From Salmonirosea aquatica (GTDB taxonomy: Bacteria > Bacteroidota > Bacteroidia > Cytophagales > Spirosomataceae), in the NCBI RefSeq assembly GCF_009296315.1, contig NZ_WHLY01000002.1:4810501-4874500 (forward strand): DNA of 64,000 nt, written 5' to 3'. This document shows, piece by piece, positions 36,707 to 45,527 of the stretch. The first letter of the stretch is position 1. Each line of letters begins with the position of its first letter. Made by a program: the position numbers and the translations under genes. The notes under the pieces are model-generated. The model made no database searches. It worked only from the letters and a program-made list of their open reading frames with translations, and had not been told where the DNA came from.

Positions 36707-36948
36707 TTGTATTTTTTGAAGAATTTTTCAATTAATGGTTTCCCTATAAAAGGATACAAGTAGGAATAGTAATCAAAATAAAATTTTGTATTATTTATTT
36801 TATTAACCCTTAATATGCCTTTTGGTGCACAAATTGAAATTTTATACCAAATAAAATTTGGGTATTGGTCAAGAATTGATTTGGTAGAATGAAACTATAC
36901 ATGGACCTTTGTGCGTTCTCTAACTGAAAATAAAAATAGAACAAAACC

Positions 36949-37419
36949 ATGAAGAGTACCAAAAAAAGTTTTATATTTGCAGCTGTATTGGGAGTAATAC
37001 TTGGCGCAAATCCCTCCGTAAGTTTTTCTGAGAGTGTACCGAATGATTCTAGCGCCAAAGCGCAAGTACTGGCCCGGGGATCTGAAGTTGAATTTTCTAC
37101 GTATGTCAAGGAAAACCTGCCAAAGTTCAGTGGAAAAGCCGACTGGCTGATTGTCGATAAAATTGTGACTTTATACAGCCTGTCACCGTCAAAGCTACTG
37201 AATACGACCAAAGCCGACCAGAAGGCTTTTAACGAAGCCGTCAAGTCGCTCAACACGAAGTTGAACCGTCAGAAAGACGAGCAGGCCAATCAATGGTCGC
37301 GCGATCTTCAAAAGACCGTCCAGCAAATCCAGTTCATCTGGAACTTTGATATCGACAGTCTGACACCCGTTTTTATTGAGACACCCGCTTATGTAGTTCC
37401 GGCTACCGCCAGCCTCTAA
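36949..37419 (+). CDS. Exported protein of unknown function
   Basis: The product has 156 residues with a probable signal peptide (SFIFAAVLGVILGANPSVSFS). The mature part is helical and charged (YVKENLPKFSGKADWLIVDK, FNEAVKSLNTKLNRQKDEQ). No family is recognised. The upstream 240-base AT-rich region (36707-36948) presumably carries its promoter. A bidirectional terminator lies 52 bases downstream. Confidence 0.7.
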   Translation: MKSTKKSFIFAAVLGVILGANPSVSFSESVPNDSSAKAQVLARGSEVEFSTYVKENLPKFSGKADWLIVDKIVTLYSLSPSKLLNTTKADQKAFNEAVKSLNTKLNRQKDEQANQWSRDLQKTVQQIQFIWNFDIDSLTPVFIETPAYVVPATASL

Positions 37420-37470
37420 GCGATAAGATAATTAGAGTAAAAAAAGGTTAAGGGTTTAGGAATAGTCAGT

Positions 37471-37500
37471 ATAAAGCCTTCTCAACTGAGAAGGCTTTAT
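37471..37500. terminator. Bidirectional terminator, 14-bp stem
   Basis: A perfect 14-bp stem (ATAAAGCCTTCTCA and complement around AC) is followed by CTTTTTAT. It overlaps the last four bases of the convergent OmpA-family gene and ends both units. Confidence 0.88.
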
Positions 37501-38906
37501 CTTTTTATAGGTTCCGCCCAGACCTCAACCCTGCGATTGAGCTGCCGGGTGCTTTCGGAGCTGTTGCTCGCCAGTGGGCGCGACGGACCGTACCCCCGCT
37601 CCTCGATCCGGCTGATTGCTACCCCTTTTTGAACAAGGTAAGCCCGGGCAATAGCGGCCCGCTGCCGGGATAAGGCCAGATTCTTATCAAAATCCCCCAC
37701 ATTATCGGTATGCCCATAAAGCTTGATACGCAGGTCGGGACGGCTTTCCAGAAAACCCGTCAGCGTGTCCAGCGCGGTGCGGGCGGCATCGGTCAGGCTA
37801 GAATCACTCTGGGAAAAAGGTAGGGTAGCAATAGGCTTATCGTAGCTTTCTTCGCTCATGTTTATGAGCGTTTTTTCTTCACCCTGGTTGGCACCGGGCG
37901 TCACAACGATGCTTTTGGGTTCGAAGCCGGGGCTAAGGGCGGTGATGCGGTAGGTATGAGCAGGCGGCAATTGGAAGCGGTAGGTACCCTCCACGGCCTT
38001 CATGCGCGCTATGACGGAGTCACTGTTGATGCGGTTGACCAGCACGTCCACATGCACCGGAATGTCCAGGGTACGTCCGTTGAATACTTTACCCGTGACT
38101 TCTACCGTCTGAGGCGGAGCTTTAGCTACTACCACAATCTGTTCGAGATTAGCCGATTCGGGCTTGGGTGCAGGTTCGGCCTTAGGAACTGGGGTAGAGG
38201 GGGCGTCGATCGTCCGGGCCAGTTGCCGGAAGCTTTCACGCACAAAAACGGGCGTCATGACCCGATCGTACATCCGAATCAGGGCTACGGCCCCAGGACT
38301 GGCCTCATTCTTGGCAATCAGGTCGTCCTGAAAGAAATTCAGTACCTGGTCGTTATCCAGGACCGCTTCGTCGCCGGGATCCTGAAACTCCACCTTCGAC
38401 TCGCCATCGACGTACATTTTGATCAGGTGCGTTTCGGCCTCACGCGAGAAAACGTAATGAACATACTCATTAGGCTTGACGGGCGCTTTCTCGCCGGTAG
38501 CGAAATTAAAGAAATTAAGCCTCCCTTCGTAGATATAGCAGCCATTGTCGGACTTGCGGTTCTTGAAATCCAGCACGCGCTTCCAGCTTTCCAGTTCTTT
38601 CAGACGGAAGTATATTTCAATCGTAAAGGAACCGTTCAGGAATCCATAGGCTTGGTTGTTGTCAAATTGTAAACCGGAATTGGCTTCGAATTGGTACACG
38701 GTCCGTTTCGTCTTTCCCAGCTCGGGGAGTACTTCCTCGATGTACTGGCCTTCCTGGCCGAGCGGCTTTAGGGCGGGGGCGCTGTCGCTGGAACTGGCCA
38801 GTCCGTCGCTGAAATCATAGACGAATACTTTCTGCCCACGGCTCTCCACGGAAGAAAATACCAGCAGGAAAAGACAAAACACCAAGCAAAACGGCACACG
38901 ATCCAT
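37497..38906 (-). CDS. OmpA-family protein with LamG/concanavalin-like N-terminal domain
   Basis: The product has 469 residues with a signal (FCLVFCLFLLVFSSVESRGQ). Residues about 70-235 look like a LamG/laminin-type jelly roll (FTIEIYFRLKELESWKRVLDFKNR, YVHYVFSREAETHLIKMYVDG, ALIRMYDRVMTP). A carboxypeptidase-like beta domain lies at about 270-355 (VEVTGKVFNGRTLDIPVHVDV). The OmpA peptidoglycan-binding domain is C-terminal (RIKLYGHTDNVGDFDKNLALS, RIEERGYGPSRPL, RQLNRRVEV). It probably links the outer membrane to peptidoglycan and may bind a surface glycan. Confidence 0.88.
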   Translation of the reverse strand: MDRVPFCLVFCLFLLVFSSVESRGQKVFVYDFSDGLASSSDSAPALKPLGQEGQYIEEVLPELGKTKRTVYQFEANSGLQFDNNQAYGFLNGSFTIEIYFRLKELESWKRVLDFKNRKSDNGCYIYEGRLNFFNFATGEKAPVKPNEYVHYVFSREAETHLIKMYVDGESKVEFQDPGDEAVLDNDQVLNFFQDDLIAKNEASPGAVALIRMYDRVMTPVFVRESFRQLARTIDAPSTPVPKAEPAPKPESANLEQIVVVAKAPPQTVEVTGKVFNGRTLDIPVHVDVLVNRINSDSVIARMKAVEGTYRFQLPPAHTYRITALSPGFEPKSIVVTPGANQGEEKTLINMSEESYDKPIATLPFSQSDSSLTDAARTALDTLTGFLESRPDLRIKLYGHTDNVGDFDKNLALSRQRAAIARAYLVQKGVAISRIEERGYGPSRPLASNSSESTRQLNRRVEVWAEPIKR

Positions 38907-39016
38907 AAGTCAAAAGTAGAAAAATTGGCAAAGCCGACGCATGTGGGCTCCCTGATTTAATTTGGAAAAGAACGTTCCAGGGATCGCTGCCCGTATAGGG
39001 GGTACCCATTTATGAG

Positions 39017-39048
39017 CAGAGCCACGGACTGATCAGTCCGTGGCTCTG
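39017..39048. terminator. 32-base perfect palindrome hairpin
   Basis: A perfect inverted repeat beginning CAGAGCCACGGACT, with a GATC core, lies between the OmpA gene start and the end of the PhzF gene. It is flanked by TTTAAT on the right. It is the likely terminator of the minus-strand trehalase-PhzF operon. Confidence 0.8.
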
Positions 39049-39072
39049 TTTAATATACAAGGCAAGCTGACG

Positions 39073-39860
39073 TCATTCTATCGAAATTTCGCCTGTCAGG
39101 TATAGCCTAACCTGGCCACTGATAAGCGTACGGTCGCCTGCCAATTCGCACCGGAGGTACCCCCTCGCGCCGAAAGCTGGCGAGCGGTCATGCGGGTCTT
39201 GTTCAGGCGCTCGGCCCAGTAGGGAATGAGGGTGGTATGGGCCGACCCCGTGACCGGATCTTCGTCGATGCCCGACTGGGGACCGAAAAAACGAGAAACG
39301 AAATCGACTTCATCACCCTTGGCGGTTACGATGACCCCACGGGTGGGTATGGTAGACAATATGAACAGGTCAGGTTTCAACTCACGGACTTGCGTTTCAT
39401 CGGGTAGCACGACCATGTAATCTGATTTTCCCTTATAAACCTCGAACGATTCCAGGGACCGCATGCTTTCAGACAGGGCGGGTGGCGCTACGGCTACCTG
39501 GTAGGTATCGACGGGAAAATCGAGCGTGAGCCAGTCGTCCTGGCGCGTAACCTTCAATATGCCGCTTTTTGACTCGAAGGAAATCTCGGAATGAGAGTGA
39601 TTCTTGATAAAAAATAAGACATAGGCGGAAGCCAGGGTAGCATGGCCACACAAGTCCACCTCTACGGTGGGGGTGAACCAGCGGATGTGGTAGCCCTCCT
39701 CGGTCGGAACATAGAAAGCGGTTTCGGCCAGATTGTTCTCACAGGCAATCTTCTGCATCAGATCGTCGGAAATCCAAGAGTCAAGGGGTACCACCGCTGC
39801 CGGATTTCCGGCAAAGAGGGTATCCGTAAAAGCGTCAAGCTGATAAAGGGAGAGTTTCAT
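39073..39860 (-). CDS. PhzF-family isomerase/epimerase, frameshifted near the 3' end as sequenced
   Basis: PhzF-fold proteins are isomerases or epimerases of two similar halves. The N-terminal half is intact (YQLDAFTDTLFAGNPAAVV with the NPAAV motif; ENNLAETAFYVP with catalytic Glu; DLCGHATLASAYVLF), as is DEDPVTGSAHTTLIPYW. As written, the frame ends early at 39096 with an abnormal tail after QLSARGG. Adding one C to the plus-strand run 39160-39164 restores YLRCELAGDRTLISGQVRLY and a 262-residue protein ending at 39073. The run extends a GGTACC site. It is the last gene of the operon, 6 bases after the HAD gene. Confidence 0.88.
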
Positions 39861-39866
39861 AAATGC

Positions 39867-40535
39867 TCAAGCGAGTTTTTTCAACAAGGTATCAAAAATA
39901 TTCTGGTCAAAATGAAGCAGGGAAGGAATTTTTAATGTGGCTATGTCAAACTTCGGATCGTTATATTCATAAGCCGCTGGTACAGTTACAGTCAGCATAC
40001 CTGCGGCAACGGCCGACTTTAACCCATTACCCGAATCTTCGAAAGCCAGGCAGGCGGCGGGATCTACCCCGAGTAGGCGGGCCGCCCCCCAGTACACATC
40101 GGGGTAGGGTTTGTTCCGGGCTTCCAGCAGGGCGGAGTGCCATAATGTAAAGTAGGAGCGCAGGTTCAACCTTTCCAAAACGCTTTCAATGATATTCATG
40201 GGAGAGGCCGAGGCTACCGCCAAGGGGATGTTCAGGCTATGAAAAAAACGAATCAGTTCGGTGGCGCCGGGCATTTCGTGCGCGGCAGCTCCGATGCGCT
40301 CGTGGGCCAGCGCCAGAATTTCCTCGCCTATCTGGTCACAGGATTTATGGCGCCAGGGGTACCTGGTATGGATGTACTTCACAAATTCGGCGGTGCCTAG
40401 GCCCGTGGCTTCCTGGCAGATTTCGACGGTAAGTGGTACATCGACGGTCTTGAATATGTCGATGGCCACTTCCTGCCAGATCGGTTCAGAGTCGCCCAAA
40501 AGCCCATCCATATCAAATATGACAGCCTGAAACAT
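39867..40535 (-). CDS. HAD-superfamily sugar phosphatase (YniC/beta-PGM-like)
   Basis: The product has 222 residues. Motif I is FDMDGLLGDSEPIW (nucleophile Asp and general acid Asp), motif II is LAVASASP, the Lys is in EARNKPYPDVY, and motif III is LAFEDSGNGLKSA. The cap is the small helical type of the beta-phosphoglucomutase/2-deoxyglucose-6-phosphatase group. It likely dephosphorylates a hexose phosphate, consistent with its place downstream of trehalase. It lies between yciI and the PhzF gene. Confidence 0.9.
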   Translation of the reverse strand: MFQAVIFDMDGLLGDSEPIWQEVAIDIFKTVDVPLTVEICQEATGLGTAEFVKYIHTRYPWRHKSCDQIGEEILALAHERIGAAAHEMPGATELIRFFHSLNIPLAVASASPMNIIESVLERLNLRSYFTLWHSALLEARNKPYPDVYWGAARLLGVDPAACLAFEDSGNGLKSAVAAGMLTVTVPAAYEYNDPKFDIATLKIPSLLHFDQNIFDTLLKKLA

Positions 40536-40563
40536 CGGTAGGTCAGCTTAGCAAAGATTTTTT

Positions 40564-40851
40564 TCAGACATCGGCTTGCCGGAAGGGTTTTACGTCGATT
40601 TTCTCCCACACCCGGCCCGTAACGTAGGGGTCGGTTTCGAGCCAGGTACGTAGCTGGGTTTCATCGTCGAAGTCCAGAACCATCAGAGAACCGATCATTT
40701 CACCATCGGGGCTGAGCAAAGCACCACCCAGCACAAAGTGCCCGTTGGCTTTGAGCGTCCTGGCCCGATCAAAGTGGAGCGGGCGGGCGGTCAGGCGGCG
40801 GTCGTGGGCCTGTTCATCGGTATAGTCGTAAGCATGTATTACGTAGAGCAT
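40564..40851 (-). CDS. YciI family protein
   Basis: This 95-residue ferredoxin-like protein has the family marks YVIHAYDYTDEQAHDRRLTARP (His and Arg), FVLGGALLSPDGEMIGSLMVLDF and TWLETDPYVTGRVWEKIDVKPF. Related domains act in chlorinated-aromatic turnover, but the single-domain role is unknown. It begins 3 bases after the trehalase stop, so it is translationally coupled. Confidence 0.92.
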   Translation of the reverse strand: MLYVIHAYDYTDEQAHDRRLTARPLHFDRARTLKANGHFVLGGALLSPDGEMIGSLMVLDFDDETQLRTWLETDPYVTGRVWEKIDVKPFRQADV

Positions 40852-40854
40852 AGC

Positions 40855-42405
40855 TTAGCACGCTTTTTGGTTTTTCATAATCAAATATACGCCATTCGTC
40901 CAGCCAAAACCTTCCTGCAAATCGTATTCCCCATCGCGGGCTAGAAGATTGGTATTGAGAATATTATACTTTTCCAGCATTTTACCCGTAGTAGAGTACT
41001 GTTTTTCAACCAGGTGCAGCCAGTTGGCGCGTAGCCTGCTTGCCGAGCAATTGAACTGATAATTACGCAATCCCTGGTACGTAATCCATTGCAGAGGCGC
41101 CCAGCCATTGGGTGCGTCCCACTGCTGGCCGGAGTCGTTGAGTGTTGTGACCACGCCTCCCGAGCGCAGGAAGTTCAGCCGCACGTAGGCATCCACGAAG
41201 CGGGCCTGCCGAAGATTGGCCAATTTGAAATACAGCGGGAAAATCCCGGCCAGGCTGAATATGCCGGTAGTTTTTTGTTGGCGAAAATCGTAATCCATGT
41301 AAAACTGCTGCCTGCTGTTCCAGAACCAGGCATTGATGGCCTGGCAGCGCTCACGGGCTTTGGCTTCGTAATAGTGGCCGAGCTCGGGTTGTGCATTGAG
41401 GCGGTAGGTTTCGGCCAGGGTACTTTCCAGATGCTGTATCAGGCAATTCAGGTCCACGGGCAGAATATTGGTGGTATGGATCGTGGCAAAGGTTTTTCCA
41501 TCGACCATCCAGCGGCTGCTGAAATCCCAACCGGACTCGGCTGCTGCCCGAAGACAGCGGTACACCGATTCGGGTTCGTGACCGTGATTCTGCTGCGCTT
41601 CTTTCGCTAGCTCCACATCTTCGCAATAGGCCTCGGGCCGGGGTAGGGCCCGGTCGTCCCAGTAGCGGTTGAGCAGGGTACCGTCGGGCAGCCGGACTAC
41701 CCGGCGATGGGCGATGGTCGATTCATCCAGCCGATCGCTCCCTTCCATCCAGTAATCGTACTCCCTTTGGAGCTGGGGCAGGTACCGGACCGCTGCTTCT
41801 CTTCCTTTTATCTCGGCATATAATCCCACCATCAACGAAAAGAACGGAGGTTGCGACCTGCTCAGATAGTAGGTTCGGTTTCCGGTAGGGATGTGTCCGA
41901 AATGATCGATCAGGTACACGAAATTCTGAAGCATGCTTTCGATCAGATCCACGCGCCCCGATTCCCGGAGTCCGAGCATTGTAAAGTAGCTATCCCAGTA
42001 GTAGATTTCCCGGAAGCGCCCTCCGGGTACCACATACGGCTCGGGTAGCATCAGAAGAGATCCGCCCTGATGCTGGGCCTTAACGGGCCGCGACAGCCGT
42101 GACCACAGCCAGTCGATACGCTCGATGATGGGTGGTATGTCTTCCCGGGTGTCCGTTTCGGTCGTTACGATGTGAGGCATTTCAAAGTACCCCGTTACAA
42201 AAGCTTTCAGGTTAAAGTCGCTATGCTCTTTCTGATGCATGTAGGCTTCCATAATGCCGGCCGGATCGATCCGCGGGACGGCGTCGGCAAACGATTTGGA
42301 GTCTTTGAAAATCCGCCTGGACTGTACCTCCGTAAATAGAGGTCCGTATAGTTCATCCGGTGAGGTATGCGACTTGCCAAAGAGGGCAGGGGGCGTTGCG
42401 ATCAA
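40855..42405 (-). CDS. treF: Alpha,alpha-trehalase, GH37
   Basis: The 516-residue GH37 enzyme splits trehalose to two glucose. Both signatures are present: PGGRFREIYYWDSYFTMLGL (about 127-146) and QQWDAPNGWAPLQWI near residue 427. Catalytic Asp and Glu candidates are in ESGWDFSSRWM (about 309-319) and in the C-terminal DLQEGFGWTNGV. No signal peptide is visible, so it is likely cytoplasmic, hence the TreF-type symbol. It is first in the operon trehalase-yciI-HAD-PhzF. Confidence 0.93.
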   Translation of the reverse strand: MIATPPALFGKSHTSPDELYGPLFTEVQSRRIFKDSKSFADAVPRIDPAGIMEAYMHQKEHSDFNLKAFVTGYFEMPHIVTTETDTREDIPPIIERIDWLWSRLSRPVKAQHQGGSLLMLPEPYVVPGGRFREIYYWDSYFTMLGLRESGRVDLIESMLQNFVYLIDHFGHIPTGNRTYYLSRSQPPFFSLMVGLYAEIKGREAAVRYLPQLQREYDYWMEGSDRLDESTIAHRRVVRLPDGTLLNRYWDDRALPRPEAYCEDVELAKEAQQNHGHEPESVYRCLRAAAESGWDFSSRWMVDGKTFATIHTTNILPVDLNCLIQHLESTLAETYRLNAQPELGHYYEAKARERCQAINAWFWNSRQQFYMDYDFRQQKTTGIFSLAGIFPLYFKLANLRQARFVDAYVRLNFLRSGGVVTTLNDSGQQWDAPNGWAPLQWITYQGLRNYQFNCSASRLRANWLHLVEKQYSTTGKMLEKYNILNTNLLARDGEYDLQEGFGWTNGVYLIMKNQKAC

Positions 42406-42616
42406 GAGGTACTGTGGGTTTGGTGAAAGATCCGGGCCGAAAACCTTGTTTTCGGATCAGTGGTTTGGGATAATTCGGGCTTATGAGGAAAAAATGGATT
42501 ACTAAAAGTCAGGAACTAGTGCCGGTTGGCCGGTCGACTGACTCTTATTAAATCAAATCCCCGGGGCGAATGTTTGAATTTTAACGTTTCTGCCCGGAGA
42601 ATTCGGTATAAAACGG

Positions 42617-43948
42617 CTATTTCCCGAACAAATTCAGGGCCGCCACGCTCATGGCTTTTACGCCGGTTTTGATGGTAGGTTCGGGAACGGGGGCAAACAG
42701 GGACGAATGAAGCGAAGGTAGCTGTTCTCCTTTCTCCTTGGCTTTCTGAATCGTTTCGGGTGCTAGGGTACCCAGCCAGAACATACAAATGGGTACCCGG
42801 CTGTTTTCCAGGGCGAAGCGGCTAAAATCCTCGCCTACCATATACGGATCGACCTCGGTGACGTTCTTTTCGCCAAAGGTACTTCTGAACAGCCCCATGA
42901 TCCGGCGGGTTAGCGCCGGGTCGTTGACCGTGGCGGGCGTCATGGGCTCACGTATACTGATGACGGGCATCTTGTCGGCTGGCAACCCGGCTGCCTGAGC
43001 ATAATTTTCACTAATGCGCCGGATCGATTCAATGGTTTTCTGACGTACCTCCGGTGAGTAGGAGCGGAGCGTCAGTTGCAGTTTTACATCGTCAGGAATA
43101 ATGTTGTGTACCGTGCCGCCATGGATGGAACCTACCGTCACTACCGCCGGGTCGATAGGATTGAGGGTACGACTTACGATGGTCTGGAAGGCCAAGATCA
43201 TTTCAGCACTCAGCACTACGGGATCGATAGTGGTGTGGGGAGCCGCGCCGTGGCCCCCTTGTCCGAACACCTGAATGTCCATCATGTCGACACTGGCCAT
43301 GAGTGGCCCTTCACGGAAGCCAATTGTTCCGGCGGGTAGGTAGGAATTGTCGTGCAGGGCGATCGCGTAGTCAGGGACCGGGGCAAAGTCGAATAGCCCG
43401 TCCTTCAGCATCCGATCGGCACCCAGTCCGTTTTCCTCGGCGGGCTGGGCAATCATGACGAGGGTACCTTTCCAGGCATCTTTAGTTTTGATCAGGGCCT
43501 GGGCGGTACCCACAAATACCGTCATGTGAATATCGTGGCCGCAGGCGTGCATCACGTTCACTTCATTGCCGGCTGCATTGATCCCCCGAGCCTTACTGGC
43601 GTAGGGTAGGCCGGTTTTTTCTTCCAACGGCAGCGCGTCCATATCAGCCCGAATGAGTACGGTAGGGCCGGTACCATTTTTGTAAATCCCCGCTACACCA
43701 TGGCCCCCGATTTTTTCCTTGACCTCAAATCCCAGCTTTTTCAATTCTGAAGCCATGCGGGCCGCGCTTTTCTCTTCCTGTAAGGACAACTCAGGATTCT
43801 GGTGCAGGTATTTATACAGGGCATCCCATTGCGGGTAGTTGGTGGTAGTAAGCTCTTCGATCTGTTTGACCGCCTGCGCCGTTTGGGCCCGGAGGTGATA
43901 AGGGAGCAGCAAAAGCGAACAAAAGAACAGCCATGGGTTGATTTTCAT
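42617..43948 (-). CDS. Exported M20 family amidohydrolase
   Basis: The product has 443 residues with a Sec signal (WLFFCSLLLLPYHLRAQ). Metal ligands of the M20D amidohydrolase type are seen: ADMDALPLEEKTGLPYAS, VMHACGHDIHMT (Cys and His of the HACGHD motif), AQPAEENGLGADRM (Glu pair) and GEDFSRFA near the end. It hydrolyses N-acyl amino acids or similar amides in the periplasm. It stands alone, divergent from the RND efflux operon across a 466-base gap. Confidence 0.92.
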   Translation of the reverse strand: MKINPWLFFCSLLLLPYHLRAQTAQAVKQIEELTTTNYPQWDALYKYLHQNPELSLQEEKSAARMASELKKLGFEVKEKIGGHGVAGIYKNGTGPTVLIRADMDALPLEEKTGLPYASKARGINAAGNEVNVMHACGHDIHMTVFVGTAQALIKTKDAWKGTLVMIAQPAEENGLGADRMLKDGLFDFAPVPDYAIALHDNSYLPAGTIGFREGPLMASVDMMDIQVFGQGGHGAAPHTTIDPVVLSAEMILAFQTIVSRTLNPIDPAVVTVGSIHGGTVHNIIPDDVKLQLTLRSYSPEVRQKTIESIRRISENYAQAAGLPADKMPVISIREPMTPATVNDPALTRRIMGLFRSTFGEKNVTEVDPYMVGEDFSRFALENSRVPICMFWLGTLAPETIQKAKEKGEQLPSLHSSLFAPVPEPTIKTGVKAMSVAALNLFGK

Positions 43949-44414
43949 TTCTGGATAAAGTAGGGTTAATCGGTTTCAAGGTAGTGCATTTTCGCTAGAA
44001 TCTTTTGGAAGAGCCGGTACTTTTCCCACCGGAAGAGGTGCCGGGTTCAGGCATGGCCATGAAATGTAAGGTACAATCTGCTCATCCTGGTAGTAAATGA
44101 TAAATCCAATGCAATCCTGCATTTTCTGATAGATGGAAGTCGCTTTTATCATATTAATTTAGGATTTTTATATATAATATATTATATAATTTTTTGTATA
44201 TATTCAACAATATTTGGCAATAGTGTAGCTCTTATTTTGTACTATTAAAATATAGGTCAATGAATTTTAACCCTATTTTAATCTGCTTTTAACTTGTGGT
44301 TAAGGCGCGCAGTGATACTTGCGCCGTATTCTTTAAATCCTATTCCACGTAGGGAGTTCAGGGGTACAAAATCAACTCTTCTAAAATTTTATATACGACA
44401 ACCGTCATTCAAAC
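43949..44414. other. 466-base intergenic region upstream of efflux operon
   Basis: No gene is seen here. The left part (to about 44150) has ordinary composition; the part from 44150 to 44300 is very AT-rich and includes an 18-base AT palindrome. It must hold the promoters of the divergent M20 and efflux genes. No transcription-factor gene lies on either side. Confidence 0.6.
44171..44188. promoter_or_regulatory. 18-base AT palindrome, possible operator
   Basis: A perfect 18-base palindrome centred on AATATATT lies 227 bases before the efflux adaptor start, in the AT-rich stretch. It could be an operator or simply low-complexity DNA. Confidence 0.3.
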
Positions 44415-45500
44415 ATGAAAAGAACACTCTTATTCGTAAGCCTGTGCGCCTTGTTTTTCCAAACAGGCTGTGACTCGAAAGGCGAAGAAAAGAAGGAAGA
44501 AGAAACAGAGTTTCTGATTACCAGCCCAGTCGTCAAAGACACCCTAATCACCAAAGAGTACGTTTGCCAGATCCATGCCATCAGCCACATTGAGCTGAGG
44601 GCTCTTGAAAAAGGCTACCTGCAGAAAATTTACGTGGATGAAGGACAGCACATCAAGCAGGGGCAACTTATGTTCCAGATCATGCCCATGCTGTACCAGG
44701 CCGAACAGCAGAAAGCTAAAGCGGAGGCGAATTTTGCCGAAATTGAATATAATAACACGAAGTCACTCGCCGACAGCAACATCGTGTCGAAAAATGAACT
44801 GGCGATGGCTAAGGCCAAACTGGAAAAGGCCAAGGCGGAACTGTCGCTGGCCAATGTGCACCTGGGATTCACCGAAATCCGGGCACCTTTCAGTGGTATC
44901 ATGGATCACTTCCAGGTACGGCTAGGGAGCCTGGTCGACGAAGGGGAATTGCTGACCACCATGTCAGATAACAGCAAGATGTGGGTCTATTTTAACGTGC
45001 CCGAGGCGGAGTACCTGGACTATAAGTCCAGCGCCAGTCAGGACAATATGAAGCAGGTGAATCTGCTGATGGCCAACAATCAGAAGTTTCCTTACACGGG
45101 TAAAGTAGAAACCATCGAAGCCGATTTTAACAACGAAACGGGTAACATCGCTTTCCGGGCTACCTTCCCCAACCCGAACGGACTGCTGCGGCACGGCGAA
45201 ACGGGTAACGTGCTGGTGACGGTACCTTATACAAACGCGCTGCTCATTCCACAGAAAGCCACCTTTGAAGTACTGGAGAAGAAATACGTATACGTGGTGG
45301 ATAAGGACAATACGATCAAGTCGCGTGAAATAACCATCTCCGCGGAGTTGCCGCACATTTTTGTGGTTCAGTCAGGACTCAACAAAGACGATAAGATCTT
45401 GCTCGAAGGCTTGCGGCTGGTACACGAAAACGAAAAGATACACCCAAAATTTGTGCAACCTACCAAGATGCTGTCTCAGTTGGAATTGTACGCGGAATAA
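44415..45500 (+). CDS. RND efflux periplasmic adaptor (MFP), lipoprotein
   Basis: The product has 361 residues with an SPII signal (LCALFFQTGC, Cys at about 19). Lipoyl half (LRALEKGYLQKIYVDEGQHIKQGQ), Ala/Lys/Glu coiled-coil hairpin (about 92-150), second lipoyl half (FTEIRAPFSGIMDHFQVRLGSLV), beta-barrel and membrane-proximal domains follow in AcrA order. It bridges the HAE1 permease and the outer-membrane channel encoded immediately downstream (27 bases to the permease start). Confidence 0.94.
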   Translation: MKRTLLFVSLCALFFQTGCDSKGEEKKEEETEFLITSPVVKDTLITKEYVCQIHAISHIELRALEKGYLQKIYVDEGQHIKQGQLMFQIMPMLYQAEQQKAKAEANFAEIEYNNTKSLADSNIVSKNELAMAKAKLEKAKAELSLANVHLGFTEIRAPFSGIMDHFQVRLGSLVDEGELLTTMSDNSKMWVYFNVPEAEYLDYKSSASQDNMKQVNLLMANNQKFPYTGKVETIEADFNNETGNIAFRATFPNPNGLLRHGETGNVLVTVPYTNALLIPQKATFEVLEKKYVYVVDKDNTIKSREITISAELPHIFVVQSGLNKDDKILLEGLRLVHENEKIHPKFVQPTKMLSQLELYAE

Positions 45501-45527
45501 TTCAACTCTCCCAAAAAGCAAGATATT

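Noticed and set aside
36707-36948. Riboswitch or sRNA in the AT-rich gap after pth
   Set aside because: No convincing stem set or known consensus could be seen.
44171-44188. AT-rich region as replication origin or DnaA site cluster
   Set aside because: No DnaA-box pattern and no replication genes nearby; it fits an ordinary AT-rich promoter region.
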